Shown here one piece after another: positions 1 to 8,097 of a stretch of 64,000 bases of DNA; the stretch's first letter is position 1, and each line of letters starts with the position of its first letter. Below the pieces are notes generated by a model, which saw nothing but the letters and a program-made list of their open reading frames with translations, made no database searches and was not told the origin of the DNA. The position numbers and the translations under genes are program-made. Source of the stretch: Sphingopyxis sp. (GTDB lineage: Bacteria > Pseudomonadota > Alphaproteobacteria > Sphingomonadales > Sphingomonadaceae); contig NZ_JADIZJ010000001.1 in the NCBI RefSeq assembly GCF_016704835.1, forward strand, positions 248,001-312,000. The letters are read 5' to 3'.

Positions 1-233
1 AGCCCCTCGAAAATTTCCTGCGCATAATGGAGCACCGCGGTCGCGGGATCGAGCGTCAGCGGCCCGCGCGGCATCACTTGTGCGTCGTGCCAGCCCTTGC
101 CTTCCGTATAATGGATCGACACCATATGATCGGTAAAGACGCGCCCAAAGGCGGGATCGGCAATCGCCACCGCGCGAACGTCGTCCGCCACGCGATTGGG
201 GTGCGGCAGATGAGTGAAAGCGGGAGCGGACAT
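1..233 (-). CDS. ilvE: Branched-chain amino acid aminotransferase, N-terminal part
   Basis: The reading frame starts at the ATG at 233 on the minus strand and runs off the left edge, so only the first 77 residues are present. They include FGRVFTDHM, EGKGWHDAQV, the GPLTLDPA stretch and HYAQEIFEGL, which is the diagnostic N-terminal order of the long (BCAT-II type) branched-chain aminotransferases. These are fold-type IV PLP enzymes that transfer amino groups between leucine, isoleucine or valine and 2-oxoglutarate in the cytoplasm. The catalytic lysine lies outside the window. The gene is divergent from the MarR regulator starting at 312, with 78 bp between the two start codons. Confidence 0.9.
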   Translation of the reverse strand, partial: MSAPAFTHLPHPNRVADDVRAVAIADPAFGRVFTDHMVSIHYTEGKGWHDAQVMPRGPLTLDPATAVLHYAQEIFEG

Positions 234-311
234 GCGAAAACACCTATGGGTCGGGGGTCGATGGAGCGCGCCTCTTGCCAAAGTCGGGCGCGGCGCGCAA
301 CGGTAGTGACC

Positions 312-824
312 ATGGCTGAGGAAAATTTTCTTTCACAAACACCCGCTGCATCTGCCCTTTTCTTGCGCGAAGACGAAGTTCGGCGGGGGATTGAATTTCT
401 GTTTTTCGCGCATGCTTCGCTCTGGCGGTCGATCGACGCAAAGCTGGCCGAACAGGAATTGGGCCGTGCGCATTACCGCGCCCTCTATTTTATCGCACGG
501 CAACCAGGACTGACGATTTCAGACCTGCTTGCGTTGCTGGGCATCACCAAACAGTCGCTCGGCCGGGTGGTGAAGGAGCTGGAAACGCGCGAGATGCTGA
601 CGACGCGCCCCGGCAACCGCGACCGGCGACAAAAGGAATTACGCCTGACCGAAACCGGACGCGCGACGGAGGCTGCTATATTTATCCTGCTGCGCGATAC
701 GATGAGCCGCGCCTATACCCATGCCGGACAACAGGCGGTAACCGGCTTCTGGCACGTCAGCGAGGCATTGGTCCCGGCACGCGACCGCAAACGCATCGCC
801 ACGCTGGGGCGCGATCGGACTTAG
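312..824 (+). CDS. MarR family transcriptional regulator
   Basis: This 170-residue protein has the winged-helix layout of MarR regulators: an N-terminal dimerisation helix, then LTISDLLALLGITKQSLGRVVKELE as helix-turn-helix and recognition helix (about residues 70-95), and the wing with NRDRRQKELRLTETG. The DRRQKELRLT segment is the usual MarR wing signature. The frame is open further upstream, but the extension is compositionally unlike a protein and overlaps the divergent ilvE, so the ATG at 312 is preferred. Divergence from ilvE suggests, but does not prove, that it regulates ilvE or itself. The gene ends by overlapping the convergent proC by four bases. Ligand unknown. Confidence 0.85.
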   Translation: MAEENFLSQTPAASALFLREDEVRRGIEFLFFAHASLWRSIDAKLAEQELGRAHYRALYFIARQPGLTISDLLALLGITKQSLGRVVKELETREMLTTRPGNRDRRQKELRLTETGRATEAAIFILLRDTMSRAYTHAGQQAVTGFWHVSEALVPARDRKRIATLGRDRT

Positions 825-1651
825 CCCTCGCCGCGCGCCAGTTCGGCCAGCTCGCGCCCGCGGTCGCGCGCCGCGCGCAGCACATTGGTGAGCAGCGCGG
901 CGATCTGTCCATCGCTGTCGAGCACATCGAGCCCAGCCTGCGTCGTGCCGCCCTTGCTCGCGACCTGCGCAATCAGCACGCTGGGCTTGTCGCCGCTTTC
1001 GGCGAGCAGCGCGGTCGCGCCGCCAAAGGTTGCCGTAGCCAGCGCAAGCGAATCTTCTGCCGACAGACCCAGCCGTTCGCCCGCGGCAGCGTAGGATTCG
1101 ATCAGTCGAAAGACAAAGGCCGGGCCGCTGCCGGTAAACGCGGTGACCAGATCCATCGTCGAATCGTCGGGCAATGTCACCGTCTGCCCCAGCGGATGGA
1201 GCAGCGCGGCGATCGTCGCCTCATCGGCGTCACCCAGCGTCGCAACGGCGGTCACCCCGGCTCCAATGCGTGCAGCGAGGTTGGGCAAGATGCGAACCTG
1301 CGCATCTGCATCCGGAAAACGCGCCGCAAGATCGGCAAGCGATACGCCCGCCAGGATCGACATCAAATGGACGCTACGGGTTGCCAGCGGCGCCAGCATG
1401 TCAGCCACATCGCCCAGTTGCTGCGGCTTCATGCCAAGCATGATCCAATCGGCAGTGCCGCCCGCGGCCTGCCATTCTGCCAGCGATGCGTATTGGGCGA
1501 CGCCATCGCGCGGCGTCGCAAAAGGATCGACGATCGCAATCTGCTCGCGGTTGAGCCCCGCCGCCAGCCAACGATCGAGCATCGCGCCCGCCATGTTGCC
1601 GCAGCCGACCAGCAGCAACCGGCCGGAGAAATTCCGCAAAACCTTCGTCAT
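821..1651 (-). CDS. proC: Pyrroline-5-carboxylate reductase
   Basis: The 276-residue protein catalyses the last step of proline synthesis, NAD(P)H-dependent reduction of pyrroline-5-carboxylate. The N-terminal Rossmann motif reads LLLVGCGNMAGAML, and the C-terminal dimerisation domain carries the family signature around TAFTGSGPAFVFRLIE and VASKGGTTQAGL. Length is typical of the family. The ATG at 1651 is chosen because the Rossmann strand begins shortly after it; a longer frame upstream adds a basic non-conserved stretch. It is followed on the same strand by no obvious operon partner, and it overlaps the end of the convergent MarR gene by four bases. Confidence 0.95.
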   Translation of the reverse strand: MTKVLRNFSGRLLLVGCGNMAGAMLDRWLAAGLNREQIAIVDPFATPRDGVAQYASLAEWQAAGGTADWIMLGMKPQQLGDVADMLAPLATRSVHLMSILAGVSLADLAARFPDADAQVRILPNLAARIGAGVTAVATLGDADEATIAALLHPLGQTVTLPDDSTMDLVTAFTGSGPAFVFRLIESYAAAGERLGLSAEDSLALATATFGGATALLAESGDKPSVLIAQVASKGGTTQAGLDVLDSDGQIAALLTNVLRAARDRGRELAELARGEG

Positions 1652-1671
1652 CTTCGTTTCTTTTCTTGTCC

Positions 1672-3363
1672 CTAACGGCAACTGCTGTCGGCACCCGACA
1701 ACAGGTCGAGGCAACGTCCGTCGATCTTGCCCGTATCGACCGGAACCCCGATCAGCGATGCCAGCGTTGGCATGATATCAACCGTCATCACCGCATTGGG
1801 CTGTTCGAACCCAGCCAGCCCCTTACGCCAGAACAGCATCGGCACGCGCCGGTCATAGTCCCACACCGACCCGTGCGTCGCAACATAGCCGAGTCCCGAT
1901 TCGGGAATGGGTGTAACGCGCGGCTTGAGCACCACGATAAAATCACCCGAGCGACCTTGGTGGAATGATGCGCGCAGCTTGTCATGCAGGCCCCACGTAT
2001 CAGGTGCATGTTTCGAGATCGGTCGGTTCGCCAGCTCATCGGCGGTCACTACCGCCTCGATCTGCGGATGTTCGCGCAACCGCGCCAAAATCTCGGCCTG
2101 CGCGGCCTTGCGCTGCGCCGCGGTGAGCGCCTTCGACAGATACATGTCGCCGAAAGGGCCGTCGCCGTAAAGCAGCGGCTGCGGCAGCCCGAGCTTTTCT
2201 GCGACCGCCTTGCCCAGCGCGTCGGGGTCCAGCGCGCGATCGACGCGCTGCGCTGCAGTCCAGCCATTTTGGCGATTGCGTTCGGGCATGTCGTGCCCGC
2301 CATGGTCGGCGGTCAGCGCGACGGCATAGTCGATGCCGGTCGCATCGAGCCGCGCGAAGAAATCGCCCAGCTCGCGGTCGAGCCCCATCATCTGGAGGCA
2401 CATTTCCGCGCCCTCGGTACCGACGCCATGGCCGACATAATCGGTCGCCGACAGGCCGACGATCAGCAGGTCGGTGCCGCTGCCTTCGCCCATCTTGCGC
2501 ACCTGGCGCAGCGCCGCGGCGGTTGCGAGGACTGCGCCGTCGGCTTCGGGTGAAGCCATAAAGCGCCGGAAGTCGCCCGCATCGCGCGCCATACGTCCTG
2601 TGCCGACGGTAGCGCCCTTGTCGCCCACCGGAATGGCGATGTCGTGCGCCGCGCAATCGGCGGGGAGCGCCAGCCCCGGGCGTGGCTGTGCGATCGCCGC
2701 CGCGATCGCCGTACCGGCCTGCGTCGCGGTTGGCGACAGGGTGGTGCCGCGGTAGCTGGTGAGGCCGGTGGGCGCGAGCCACATCAATTCGTCGGCCTGA
2801 CGCCCACCCATCATGATCGCCGCGCGATCCTTGCCCGCGACCGACACGACCTGCGCCTCGGGATCGCGCGCCTTCATCAGATCGCCGAGAGTCGGGACGA
2901 GCAGGTGGTTCACCGACGGCGCATATTTGCCGCCGCCTGATGCGGTGCCGGGGACGCTTTCGTCTTCGGCGCAATAGATGCGCTTGTCATCGCGGGCGAC
3001 CGACAGGTCGAAATAATTATTAGCGACAATCCCCGCCCGCCCCGGATGGCTACCAGTCAGGATCGTGGCGTGGCCGGGGCAAGTTTCGGTCGCGCCATGC
3101 GCCTGATAGCCCGACGGAAAGACAACGCCCGACGCCAGCCGCGCGAGGCCGCCGGTAAACTTTCCGCGATATTCGGCGAACAGATCGGCAGAAAATTGGT
3201 CGACCGCTATCATCACGACCAGCTTGGGCGGCGGCGTCGCGGCGGTCACTTTTGCCACCGGGGCCGAATTTTGCGCAAGACCGGGGCTGCCGCTGCCGAT
3301 GCAGACGGTGGCGGCCAAAGCGATTTTGAGATGGTTCAGCGTCACGAACGGTGTCTCCGTCAT
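1672..3363 (-). CDS. Secreted alkaline phosphatase superfamily protein (PafA-like)
   Basis: The 563-residue product has a probable signal peptide (hydrophobic stretch IALAATVCIGSG before GLAQ) and the alkaline phosphatase/phosphodiesterase core: KLVVMIAVDQFSADL for the first metal-binding Asp, ATETCPGHATILTG with a Thr nucleophile, STDYVGHG, and LTADHGGHD for the later metal ligands. A Thr nucleophile is typical of PafA-type phosphate-irrepressible phosphatases and nucleotide pyrophosphatase/phosphodiesterases, which act in the periplasm on phosphate monoesters or diesters. The ATG at 3363 gives a signal peptide at the N-terminus; the frame stays open to 3624 but would then overlap dsbD. Exact substrate cannot be read from sequence. 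Confidence 0.85.
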   Translation of the reverse strand: MTETPFVTLNHLKIALAATVCIGSGSPGLAQNSAPVAKVTAATPPPKLVVMIAVDQFSADLFAEYRGKFTGGLARLASGVVFPSGYQAHGATETCPGHATILTGSHPGRAGIVANNYFDLSVARDDKRIYCAEDESVPGTASGGGKYAPSVNHLLVPTLGDLMKARDPEAQVVSVAGKDRAAIMMGGRQADELMWLAPTGLTSYRGTTLSPTATQAGTAIAAAIAQPRPGLALPADCAAHDIAIPVGDKGATVGTGRMARDAGDFRRFMASPEADGAVLATAAALRQVRKMGEGSGTDLLIVGLSATDYVGHGVGTEGAEMCLQMMGLDRELGDFFARLDATGIDYAVALTADHGGHDMPERNRQNGWTAAQRVDRALDPDALGKAVAEKLGLPQPLLYGDGPFGDMYLSKALTAAQRKAAQAEILARLREHPQIEAVVTADELANRPISKHAPDTWGLHDKLRASFHQGRSGDFIVVLKPRVTPIPESGLGYVATHGSVWDYDRRVPMLFWRKGLAGFEQPNAVMTVDIMPTLASLIGVPVDTGKIDGRCLDLLSGADSSCR

Positions 3364-3445
3364 ACAGGGTGTCAGCGCGGGCTGTCCTCTCGACGAAACC
3401 CGCCTATATGGCAAGCCTCGAGAGACAGGTGATAGCGGGACCGGC

Positions 3446-5509
3446 ATGAATCGCGGCAACGACGTTTTTGTGACAGCGCTTTGGCGCTCAGTGCTCGCGC
3501 TGCTGGCGTTCGCCCTGCTCGCGCTCAGCCCCGCCAAAGCGCAAAAGACGCATATCCAGCCGAAACTGATCGCCGAATCCAGGGCTCCAGCCCCCGGCGG
3601 CGCAACGACGTTGGCGTTGACCATGACCCCCGAAAAGGGCTGGCACGGCTATTGGATCAATGGCGGTGATGCCGGCTTCGGGCTGTCGGTCGAGTGGAAT
3701 TTGCCCGAAGGGGTCACCGTCGCGCCACTCCGCTATCCGGTCCCCGAACCGCTGATCCTGTTCGGCATGATGAACCATGTTTACGAGCATCCCTACGCGC
3801 TGCTCGCCGACATCGAAGTTGACGAAAGTGTCGCGCAGGGAAGTGACCTGACACTTTCGGGCGTCGCCAACTGGCTCGCCTGCACCGACAAGGTGTGCGT
3901 CCCGGAAAAGGCGGTGATTTCGGTGGCGTTGAAGGCGGGCGACGGCGCCGTACCTACCGCGTCGCGAACCCGCTTTGACAGTTGGCGCGCGGTGCTGCCG
4001 CAGCCGCTCGATCGCACAGGAACGTGGGAGCGGCGCGGCGACATGGTGCGCTTTGCCATCCCCCTGCCCGCCGGGTCGGCACTCGAGGCACCCTATATTT
4101 TCGTCGAGACGCAGAATCTGATCGATTATGTCGCGCCCCAGAAATTCAGCCGCAATGGCGATTTCATTATCGTCGAGACGCGCGCCAAGGGTGAAGCCGC
4201 GGGACCGGTCGCGGCGCTGCTCAGACTCGGCGACGGACGCGGGATTTCGGTTCGGTTCGCGCCCGGCGCGGTGCCCGCCGCGGGCGAGGCGATCACTGGA
4301 CCGGCGCACGCCGTTGATATGCGCCTATTCTGGACTGCGCTCGGCGGCGCGATCCTCGGCGGATTGATCCTCAACCTGATGCCCTGCGTCTTCCCGATTT
4401 TAAGCCTCAAGGCACTCAGCCTTGCGCGCTCGGGCGGCGACGTGCGAAGCGCCAAAATCGAGGCGCTCGCCTACGCCGCGGGCGCTGTCGTCACCGCGCT
4501 ATTGCTCGGCGGCGCGCTGCTCGCACTGCGCGGCGCGGGCGAACAGATCGGCTGGGCGTTCCAGTTGCAACATCCGGTCAGCGTTCTGGCGCTGCTGATC
4601 CTTGCGCTCGCGATTACGCTGAACCTGCTCGGTACCTATGAACTGCCGTCGTTCGGCGGTGGGCAGGCGCTGGTCGACAAGGGCGGTGCAGCAGGCGGTT
4701 TCTGGACCGGCGCGCTCGCCGCTTTTGTTGCGACGCCGTGCAGTGGTCCATTGCTCGGCGCCGCGCTGGGCGCCACGCTGGTGCTGCCCGCGTGGGCAGC
4801 GCTTCCCATATTCGGCGGCCTCGGCCTCGGCCTTGCCCTCCCTTTTATCGCGGTCGGTTTTATCCCCGCGCTGCGCAACCGGCTGCCCAAGCCGGGGCCA
4901 TGGATGGACCGCTTCCGCAAATGGATGGCGCTGCCGATGGGGCTCACCGCCTTGGCGCTCGGCTGGTTGCTGTGGCGCCAATTGGGTAGCGGATCGCAGC
5001 TGATCTGGCCGATCGTTGCGGTCGGCATGGCGCTGGTCCTGCTCGCCCATTATGGCGCGATGCAGCGTGGTGACCGGCGGCTGTGGCTGCTGATCGCTGC
5101 GGGACTTCTCTTCATTGTCAGCCTTGGCGGCACGGTGACGGAAGTTGCCGACGCCGAACGCACGACTACAGCGAGCGGATCAAGCTTCTCTCCCGAAGCG
5201 CTCGCCAAGGCCCGCGCCACCGACAAGCCCGTCTTCGTCTATTTCACCGCCGACTGGTGCCTGTCGTGCAAGGCGAACGAGGCGGGCGCGATCGATCGCG
5301 AGGCGGTGCAGGCGGCGTTTGACAAGGCGGGCGTCGTGACGCTGGTCGGCGACTGGACCAACGGCGATCCGGTGATCACGCGCACCCTCGCCGAGCATGG
5401 CCGCAACAGCGTGCCGCTCTATCTGTGGTACGCGCCGGGCGCGGCGAAGCCCGAGATCCTGCCGCAGATATTGACGCCAAGCACGCTGACGGATCTGGCC
5501 AAGCAATGA
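3446..5509 (+). CDS. DsbD/ScsB-type thiol:disulfide interchange protein
   Basis: This 687-residue protein moves reducing power from cytoplasmic thioredoxin to the periplasm. A signal peptide ends at AKAQ (about residue 33). An N-terminal periplasmic DsbD-like domain has the cysteine pair in WLACTDKVCVPEKA. A CcdA-like membrane domain follows, with NLMPCVFPILSLKAL and ATPCSGPLLGAALG supplying the redox cysteines. The C-terminal thioredoxin domain carries FTADWCLSCKANEAG with a CLSC active site. This three-part order fits DsbD, and the N-domain and NLMPCVFP motif are closer to the ScsB branch. It diverges from the secreted phosphatase gene across 82 bp. The ATG at 3446 is the first that places the signal peptide at the start. 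Confidence 0.9.
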   Translation: MNRGNDVFVTALWRSVLALLAFALLALSPAKAQKTHIQPKLIAESRAPAPGGATTLALTMTPEKGWHGYWINGGDAGFGLSVEWNLPEGVTVAPLRYPVPEPLILFGMMNHVYEHPYALLADIEVDESVAQGSDLTLSGVANWLACTDKVCVPEKAVISVALKAGDGAVPTASRTRFDSWRAVLPQPLDRTGTWERRGDMVRFAIPLPAGSALEAPYIFVETQNLIDYVAPQKFSRNGDFIIVETRAKGEAAGPVAALLRLGDGRGISVRFAPGAVPAAGEAITGPAHAVDMRLFWTALGGAILGGLILNLMPCVFPILSLKALSLARSGGDVRSAKIEALAYAAGAVVTALLLGGALLALRGAGEQIGWAFQLQHPVSVLALLILALAITLNLLGTYELPSFGGGQALVDKGGAAGGFWTGALAAFVATPCSGPLLGAALGATLVLPAWAALPIFGGLGLGLALPFIAVGFIPALRNRLPKPGPWMDRFRKWMALPMGLTALALGWLLWRQLGSGSQLIWPIVAVGMALVLLAHYGAMQRGDRRLWLLIAAGLLFIVSLGGTVTEVADAERTTTASGSSFSPEALAKARATDKPVFVYFTADWCLSCKANEAGAIDREAVQAAFDKAGVVTLVGDWTNGDPVITRTLAEHGRNSVPLYLWYAPGAAKPEILPQILTPSTLTDLAKQ

Positions 5510-5519
5510 TTTTTCGCCT

Positions 5520-5601
5520 CGTCATTGCGAACGCAGCGATGCAATCCAGAGCTGTTTATGCCACTCTGGATTGCCGCGTCGCTTCGCTCCTCGCAATGAC
5601 G
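5520..5601. repeat. Dispersed inverted repeat, family A copy 1
   Basis: An 82-bp intergenic inverted repeat begins CGTCATTGCGA and ends TCGCAATGACG, with an inner arm pair GCAATCCAGAG and CTCTGGATTGC around a short loop. It lies between dsbD and tlyA and ends 11 bp before the tlyA start codon. Related copies lie at 21677, 42301 and 55464. Confidence 0.85.
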
Positions 5602-5612
5602 GGATTAGGTTG

Positions 5613-6353
5613 ATGGCCAAGCAGCGCGCCGACCAGTTGCTCGTCGACCGCGGCCTCGCCGAAAGCCGGACCCGCGCGCAGGCGCTGATCCTTGCCGGGC
5701 TCGCGTACATCGGTGACCGCAAGATCGACAAGGCCGGCCAACAGGTCGCCGACGACGCCGAGATCAGCGTCAAGGGCCGCGACCATCCGTGGGTGTCGCG
5801 CGGTGGGATCAAGCTCGACCACGCCCTCACCCACCTCGGCTGGGATGTGACGGGCGCGGTCGCGATCGATGTCGGCTCGTCGACCGGCGGTTTTACCGAT
5901 GTGCTGCTCAGCCGCGGCGCGGCGCGGGTTTATGCGGTGGACTCCGGCACCAACCAGCTTGCTTGGAAACTGCGACAGGACGATCGCGTGATCGTCCACG
6001 AACAGACGAGCGCGCGCATCCTGACCGCCGTCCACATCGCAGAACCCATCGACGTGATTGTCTGCGACGCGAGCTTCATCGCGCTTTCAAAGGTGCTGCC
6101 GGTGCCGATGAGCTTTGCCAAGGATGAGGCGCGGCTGGTCGCGCTGATCAAACCGCAGTTCGAGGCCGAGCGGTACGAAGTCGGGAAAAAGGGCGTGATC
6201 CGCGATGCGGCAGTCCATGCGCGGGTGTGCGAAGAAGTGCGTGGCTGGATGGAACGCAGCGGTTGGCGCGTCGTTGACACGGTGGAAAGCCCGATCACCG
6301 GGCCGGAGGGCAATATCGAATTTCTGATCGCCGCAGTCAAAGCTGCCGCTTGA
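5613..6353 (+). CDS. tlyA: TlyA family rRNA (cytidine-2'-O)-methyltransferase
   Basis: The 246-residue protein combines an N-terminal S4 RNA-binding domain (RADQLLVDRGLAESRTRAQA onwards, residues about 4-65) with an FtsJ/RrmJ-fold methyltransferase whose SAM motif is AIDVGSSTGGFTDVLL. This is the two-domain layout of TlyA, often annotated hemolysin A, which methylates ribosomal RNA cytidines on the 2'-hydroxyl in characterised members. Conserved later segments include VCDASFIALSKVL and ALIKPQFEAER. The ATG at 5613 starts directly at the S4 domain; an upstream extension would read into the repeat. Cytolytic activity is not implied. Confidence 0.92.
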   Translation: MAKQRADQLLVDRGLAESRTRAQALILAGLAYIGDRKIDKAGQQVADDAEISVKGRDHPWVSRGGIKLDHALTHLGWDVTGAVAIDVGSSTGGFTDVLLSRGAARVYAVDSGTNQLAWKLRQDDRVIVHEQTSARILTAVHIAEPIDVIVCDASFIALSKVLPVPMSFAKDEARLVALIKPQFEAERYEVGKKGVIRDAAVHARVCEEVRGWMERSGWRVVDTVESPITGPEGNIEFLIAAVKAAA

Positions 6354-6408
6354 CGTCAGCTTCGCCCGCCGCGACATCCTTGATCAGCCGATTCCCGCGC
6401 AAAGGACC

Positions 6409-6966
6409 ATGTGCATGACCGAGATCGCTACACCGGGCCAACTTCGTATGTCGTATCTGCGCTGGGCGCTGGTCACCGTGCCGGCGATCGTCCTGATCGG
6501 CAGCCTGATGGGCGTGTTGTCGAACAGCGGTTACGGCAACCGCTGGTTCGCCGCGCTCGACCTGCCTGCGATTACGCCGCCCGGATGGGTGTTCGGGGTG
6601 GTCTGGCCGATCCTCTACATCATGCTCGGGCTGGCGCTGGCGATGATCCTGCATGCACGCGGCGCGAAGGGGCGCGGCTTTGCGCTGCTGCTGTTCTTTG
6701 TCCAGCTGATTGCCAATTTCGCCTGGTCGCCGCTGTTCTTTGGCCAGTATCAGGTAACAAGCGCACTCTATCTGATCATATTCATCCTGATGGTGACGAT
6801 CGCCACCACTTTTGCCTTTGCCCCGATCCGCAAGGCGGCGGCGTGGCTGCTCGTCCCTTACATGATCTGGCTGAGCTTTGCCGCAATCCTGAATTTCCAG
6901 ATCGACCAGCGCAATCCCGACGCCGAAACCCTTGTCCCCGCCGCCGCCAGCACCCAGATAGGGTGA
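6409..6966 (+). CDS. tspO: TspO/MBR family tryptophan-rich sensory protein
   Basis: The 185-residue membrane protein has five predicted helices and the TspO hallmarks WFAALDLPAITPPGWVFGVVWPILYIMLG and FAWSPLFF (the first spans two conserved segments, quoted in part as LPAITPPGWVFGVVW). TspO proteins bind porphyrins and, in alphaproteobacteria such as Rhodobacter, modulate tetrapyrrole and stress responses. Two ATGs six bases apart (6409 and 6415) could start translation; GGA just upstream fits either. The gene follows tlyA on the same strand with 55 bp between. Length is slightly longer than the usual 155-165 residues because of a short C-terminal tail. Confidence 0.92.
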   Translation: MCMTEIATPGQLRMSYLRWALVTVPAIVLIGSLMGVLSNSGYGNRWFAALDLPAITPPGWVFGVVWPILYIMLGLALAMILHARGAKGRGFALLLFFVQLIANFAWSPLFFGQYQVTSALYLIIFILMVTIATTFAFAPIRKAAAWLLVPYMIWLSFAAILNFQIDQRNPDAETLVPAAASTQIG

Positions 6967-7003
6967 CGGCAAGGGACTGAACGCTCGACAAAGGAACTTT
7001 AAT

Positions 7004-7345
7004 ATGCAGAGCGAGAACCGCTTTTTCGACGATCTGGCCAAGATGGTGAACGGCGTCGCCGGTACCGTCGCCGGCGCTGGCCGCGAAGCCGAAGCCGCGA
7101 TGCGCGAACGCGCCAAGGAATGGGTCGGCCGGATGGATTTCGTCAGCCGCGAAGAATTCGAAGCAGTGAAGCAAATGGCCGCCACCGCGCGCGCCGAAAC
7201 CGAGGCGTTGAAGGCGCGGCTCGACAAGCTGGAAGGCACGGCAAAGCCTGCGGCGACGGCAAACGCGGCTGCGGCAAAGCCAGCGGCACCGCCAAGGGCT
7301 GCGGCCAAGCCTGCCGCGAAGCCGAAAGCGGCACCCAAGACATAG
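7004..7345 (+). CDS. ubiK: UbiK-type accessory factor (BMFP domain)
   Basis: This 113-residue protein has a predicted amphipathic N-terminus (NRFFDDLAKMVNGVAGTV), a helical middle with FVSREEFEAVKQMA and a coiled-coil ETEALKARLDKLEG, and an Ala/Lys/Pro-rich tail. That order matches the membrane fusogenic BMFP/UbiK family, which assists late ubiquinone biosynthesis enzymes at the membrane in E. coli. The start at 7004 has AAAGGAAC upstream as a ribosome binding site. It is followed by a hairpin repeat ending in a T-run that may serve as terminator. The function in this lineage is inferred from the family. Confidence 0.82.
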   Translation: MQSENRFFDDLAKMVNGVAGTVAGAGREAEAAMRERAKEWVGRMDFVSREEFEAVKQMAATARAETEALKARLDKLEGTAKPAATANAAAAKPAAPPRAAAKPAAKPKAAPKT

Positions 7346-7346
7346 T

Positions 7347-7423
7347 CGTCATCGCGGCGCAGGCCGGGATCTCGGCTTTGCATCCCACGCACCATTGAGA
7401 TCTCGGCCTCTGCCGGGATGACG
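7347..7423. repeat. Dispersed inverted repeat, family B (CGTCATCCCGG type), possible terminator
   Basis: The right end reads CTGCCGGGATGACG and pairs with CGTCATCGCGGCGCAGG at the left end; inner arms GGGATCTCGGC and GAGATCTCGGCC also relate to each other. A TTTTTCT run follows the right arm directly, so transcripts from ubiK could terminate here. Another member of the wider family is at 30958. Confidence 0.7.
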
Positions 7424-7474
7424 TTTTTCTGTGCGTGACTCGCGTCGCAGGACAACACCCGCTAAAGCGCCTCC

Positions 7475-7981
7475 ATGAGCGAAGATATCTACGACGACGA
7501 AGACGGCCAGGACGCCGCCCCGATGGACATGCTGTCGTCCTATTTCGCTGCGCACGACTGGCCGCACGAAATGGTCGGCGAGGACGAGATCGTCGCGACC
7601 GCGCAGGGTAGCTGGACGACCTATGAGTTGCGCGCGGTGTGGCGTGCCGATGACGGCGTCATCCAGCTGCTCGCCTTTCCCGACATCCGCGTGGTCGAGG
7701 ACAAGCGCGCCGTGGCGCACGAGGCGCTGGCGCTGATCAATGAACAATTGTGGCTTGGCCATTTCGAACTGTGGTCGAACAGCGGCACGATCCTGTTCCG
7801 GCATGGCCTGCTGGTCGGCGGAGATGCTTCCTTATCGCTCGACATGACCGAAACGCTGATCGAAAGCGCAATCGACGAGTGCGAGCGTTTTTACCCGGTG
7901 TTCCAGTTCGTGCTGTGGGGCGGCAAATCGCCCGCCGAGGCGCTGGCGGCATCGCTGATCGAAACGCGCGGGGAGGCCTGA
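7475..7981 (+). CDS. YbjN domain-containing protein
   Basis: The 168-residue protein starts with an acidic stretch (MSEDIYDDEDGQD) followed by a YbjN-like domain: YFAAHDWPHEMVGEDEIVA, a beta-rich middle with VIQLLAFPDIRV, and LEALINEQ-like helix ALALINEQLWLGHFELW. The YbjN fold resembles type III secretion chaperones, and the E. coli protein affects motility and stress phenotypes through an unknown mechanism. No catalytic residues are visible. It stands alone on the plus strand between two repeats, so the neighbourhood gives no functional hint. Confidence 0.85.
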   Translation: MSEDIYDDEDGQDAAPMDMLSSYFAAHDWPHEMVGEDEIVATAQGSWTTYELRAVWRADDGVIQLLAFPDIRVVEDKRAVAHEALALINEQLWLGHFELWSNSGTILFRHGLLVGGDASLSLDMTETLIESAIDECERFYPVFQFVLWGGKSPAEALAASLIETRGEA

Positions 7982-7998
7982 GCCTTTACCGCCTCAGC

Positions 7999-8083
7999 CG
8001 TTCGCCCTGAGCGCGTCGAAGGGCTGTCCTGTTCTTTGAACGTCGAGAACACGACCGGTCCTTCGACACGCTCAGGACGAACG
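7999..8083. repeat. Dispersed inverted repeat, family C (CGTTCGTCCTGAG type)
   Basis: The left arm CGTTCGCCCTGAGCGCGTCG and the right arm ending CACGCTCAGGACGAACG are imperfect inverted copies, with GAAGG and CCTTC at the inner edges. It lies between the convergent YbjN and beta-helix genes and could act as a bidirectional terminator. Confidence 0.75.
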
Positions 8084-8097
8084 AAGTCGAAGTTGGT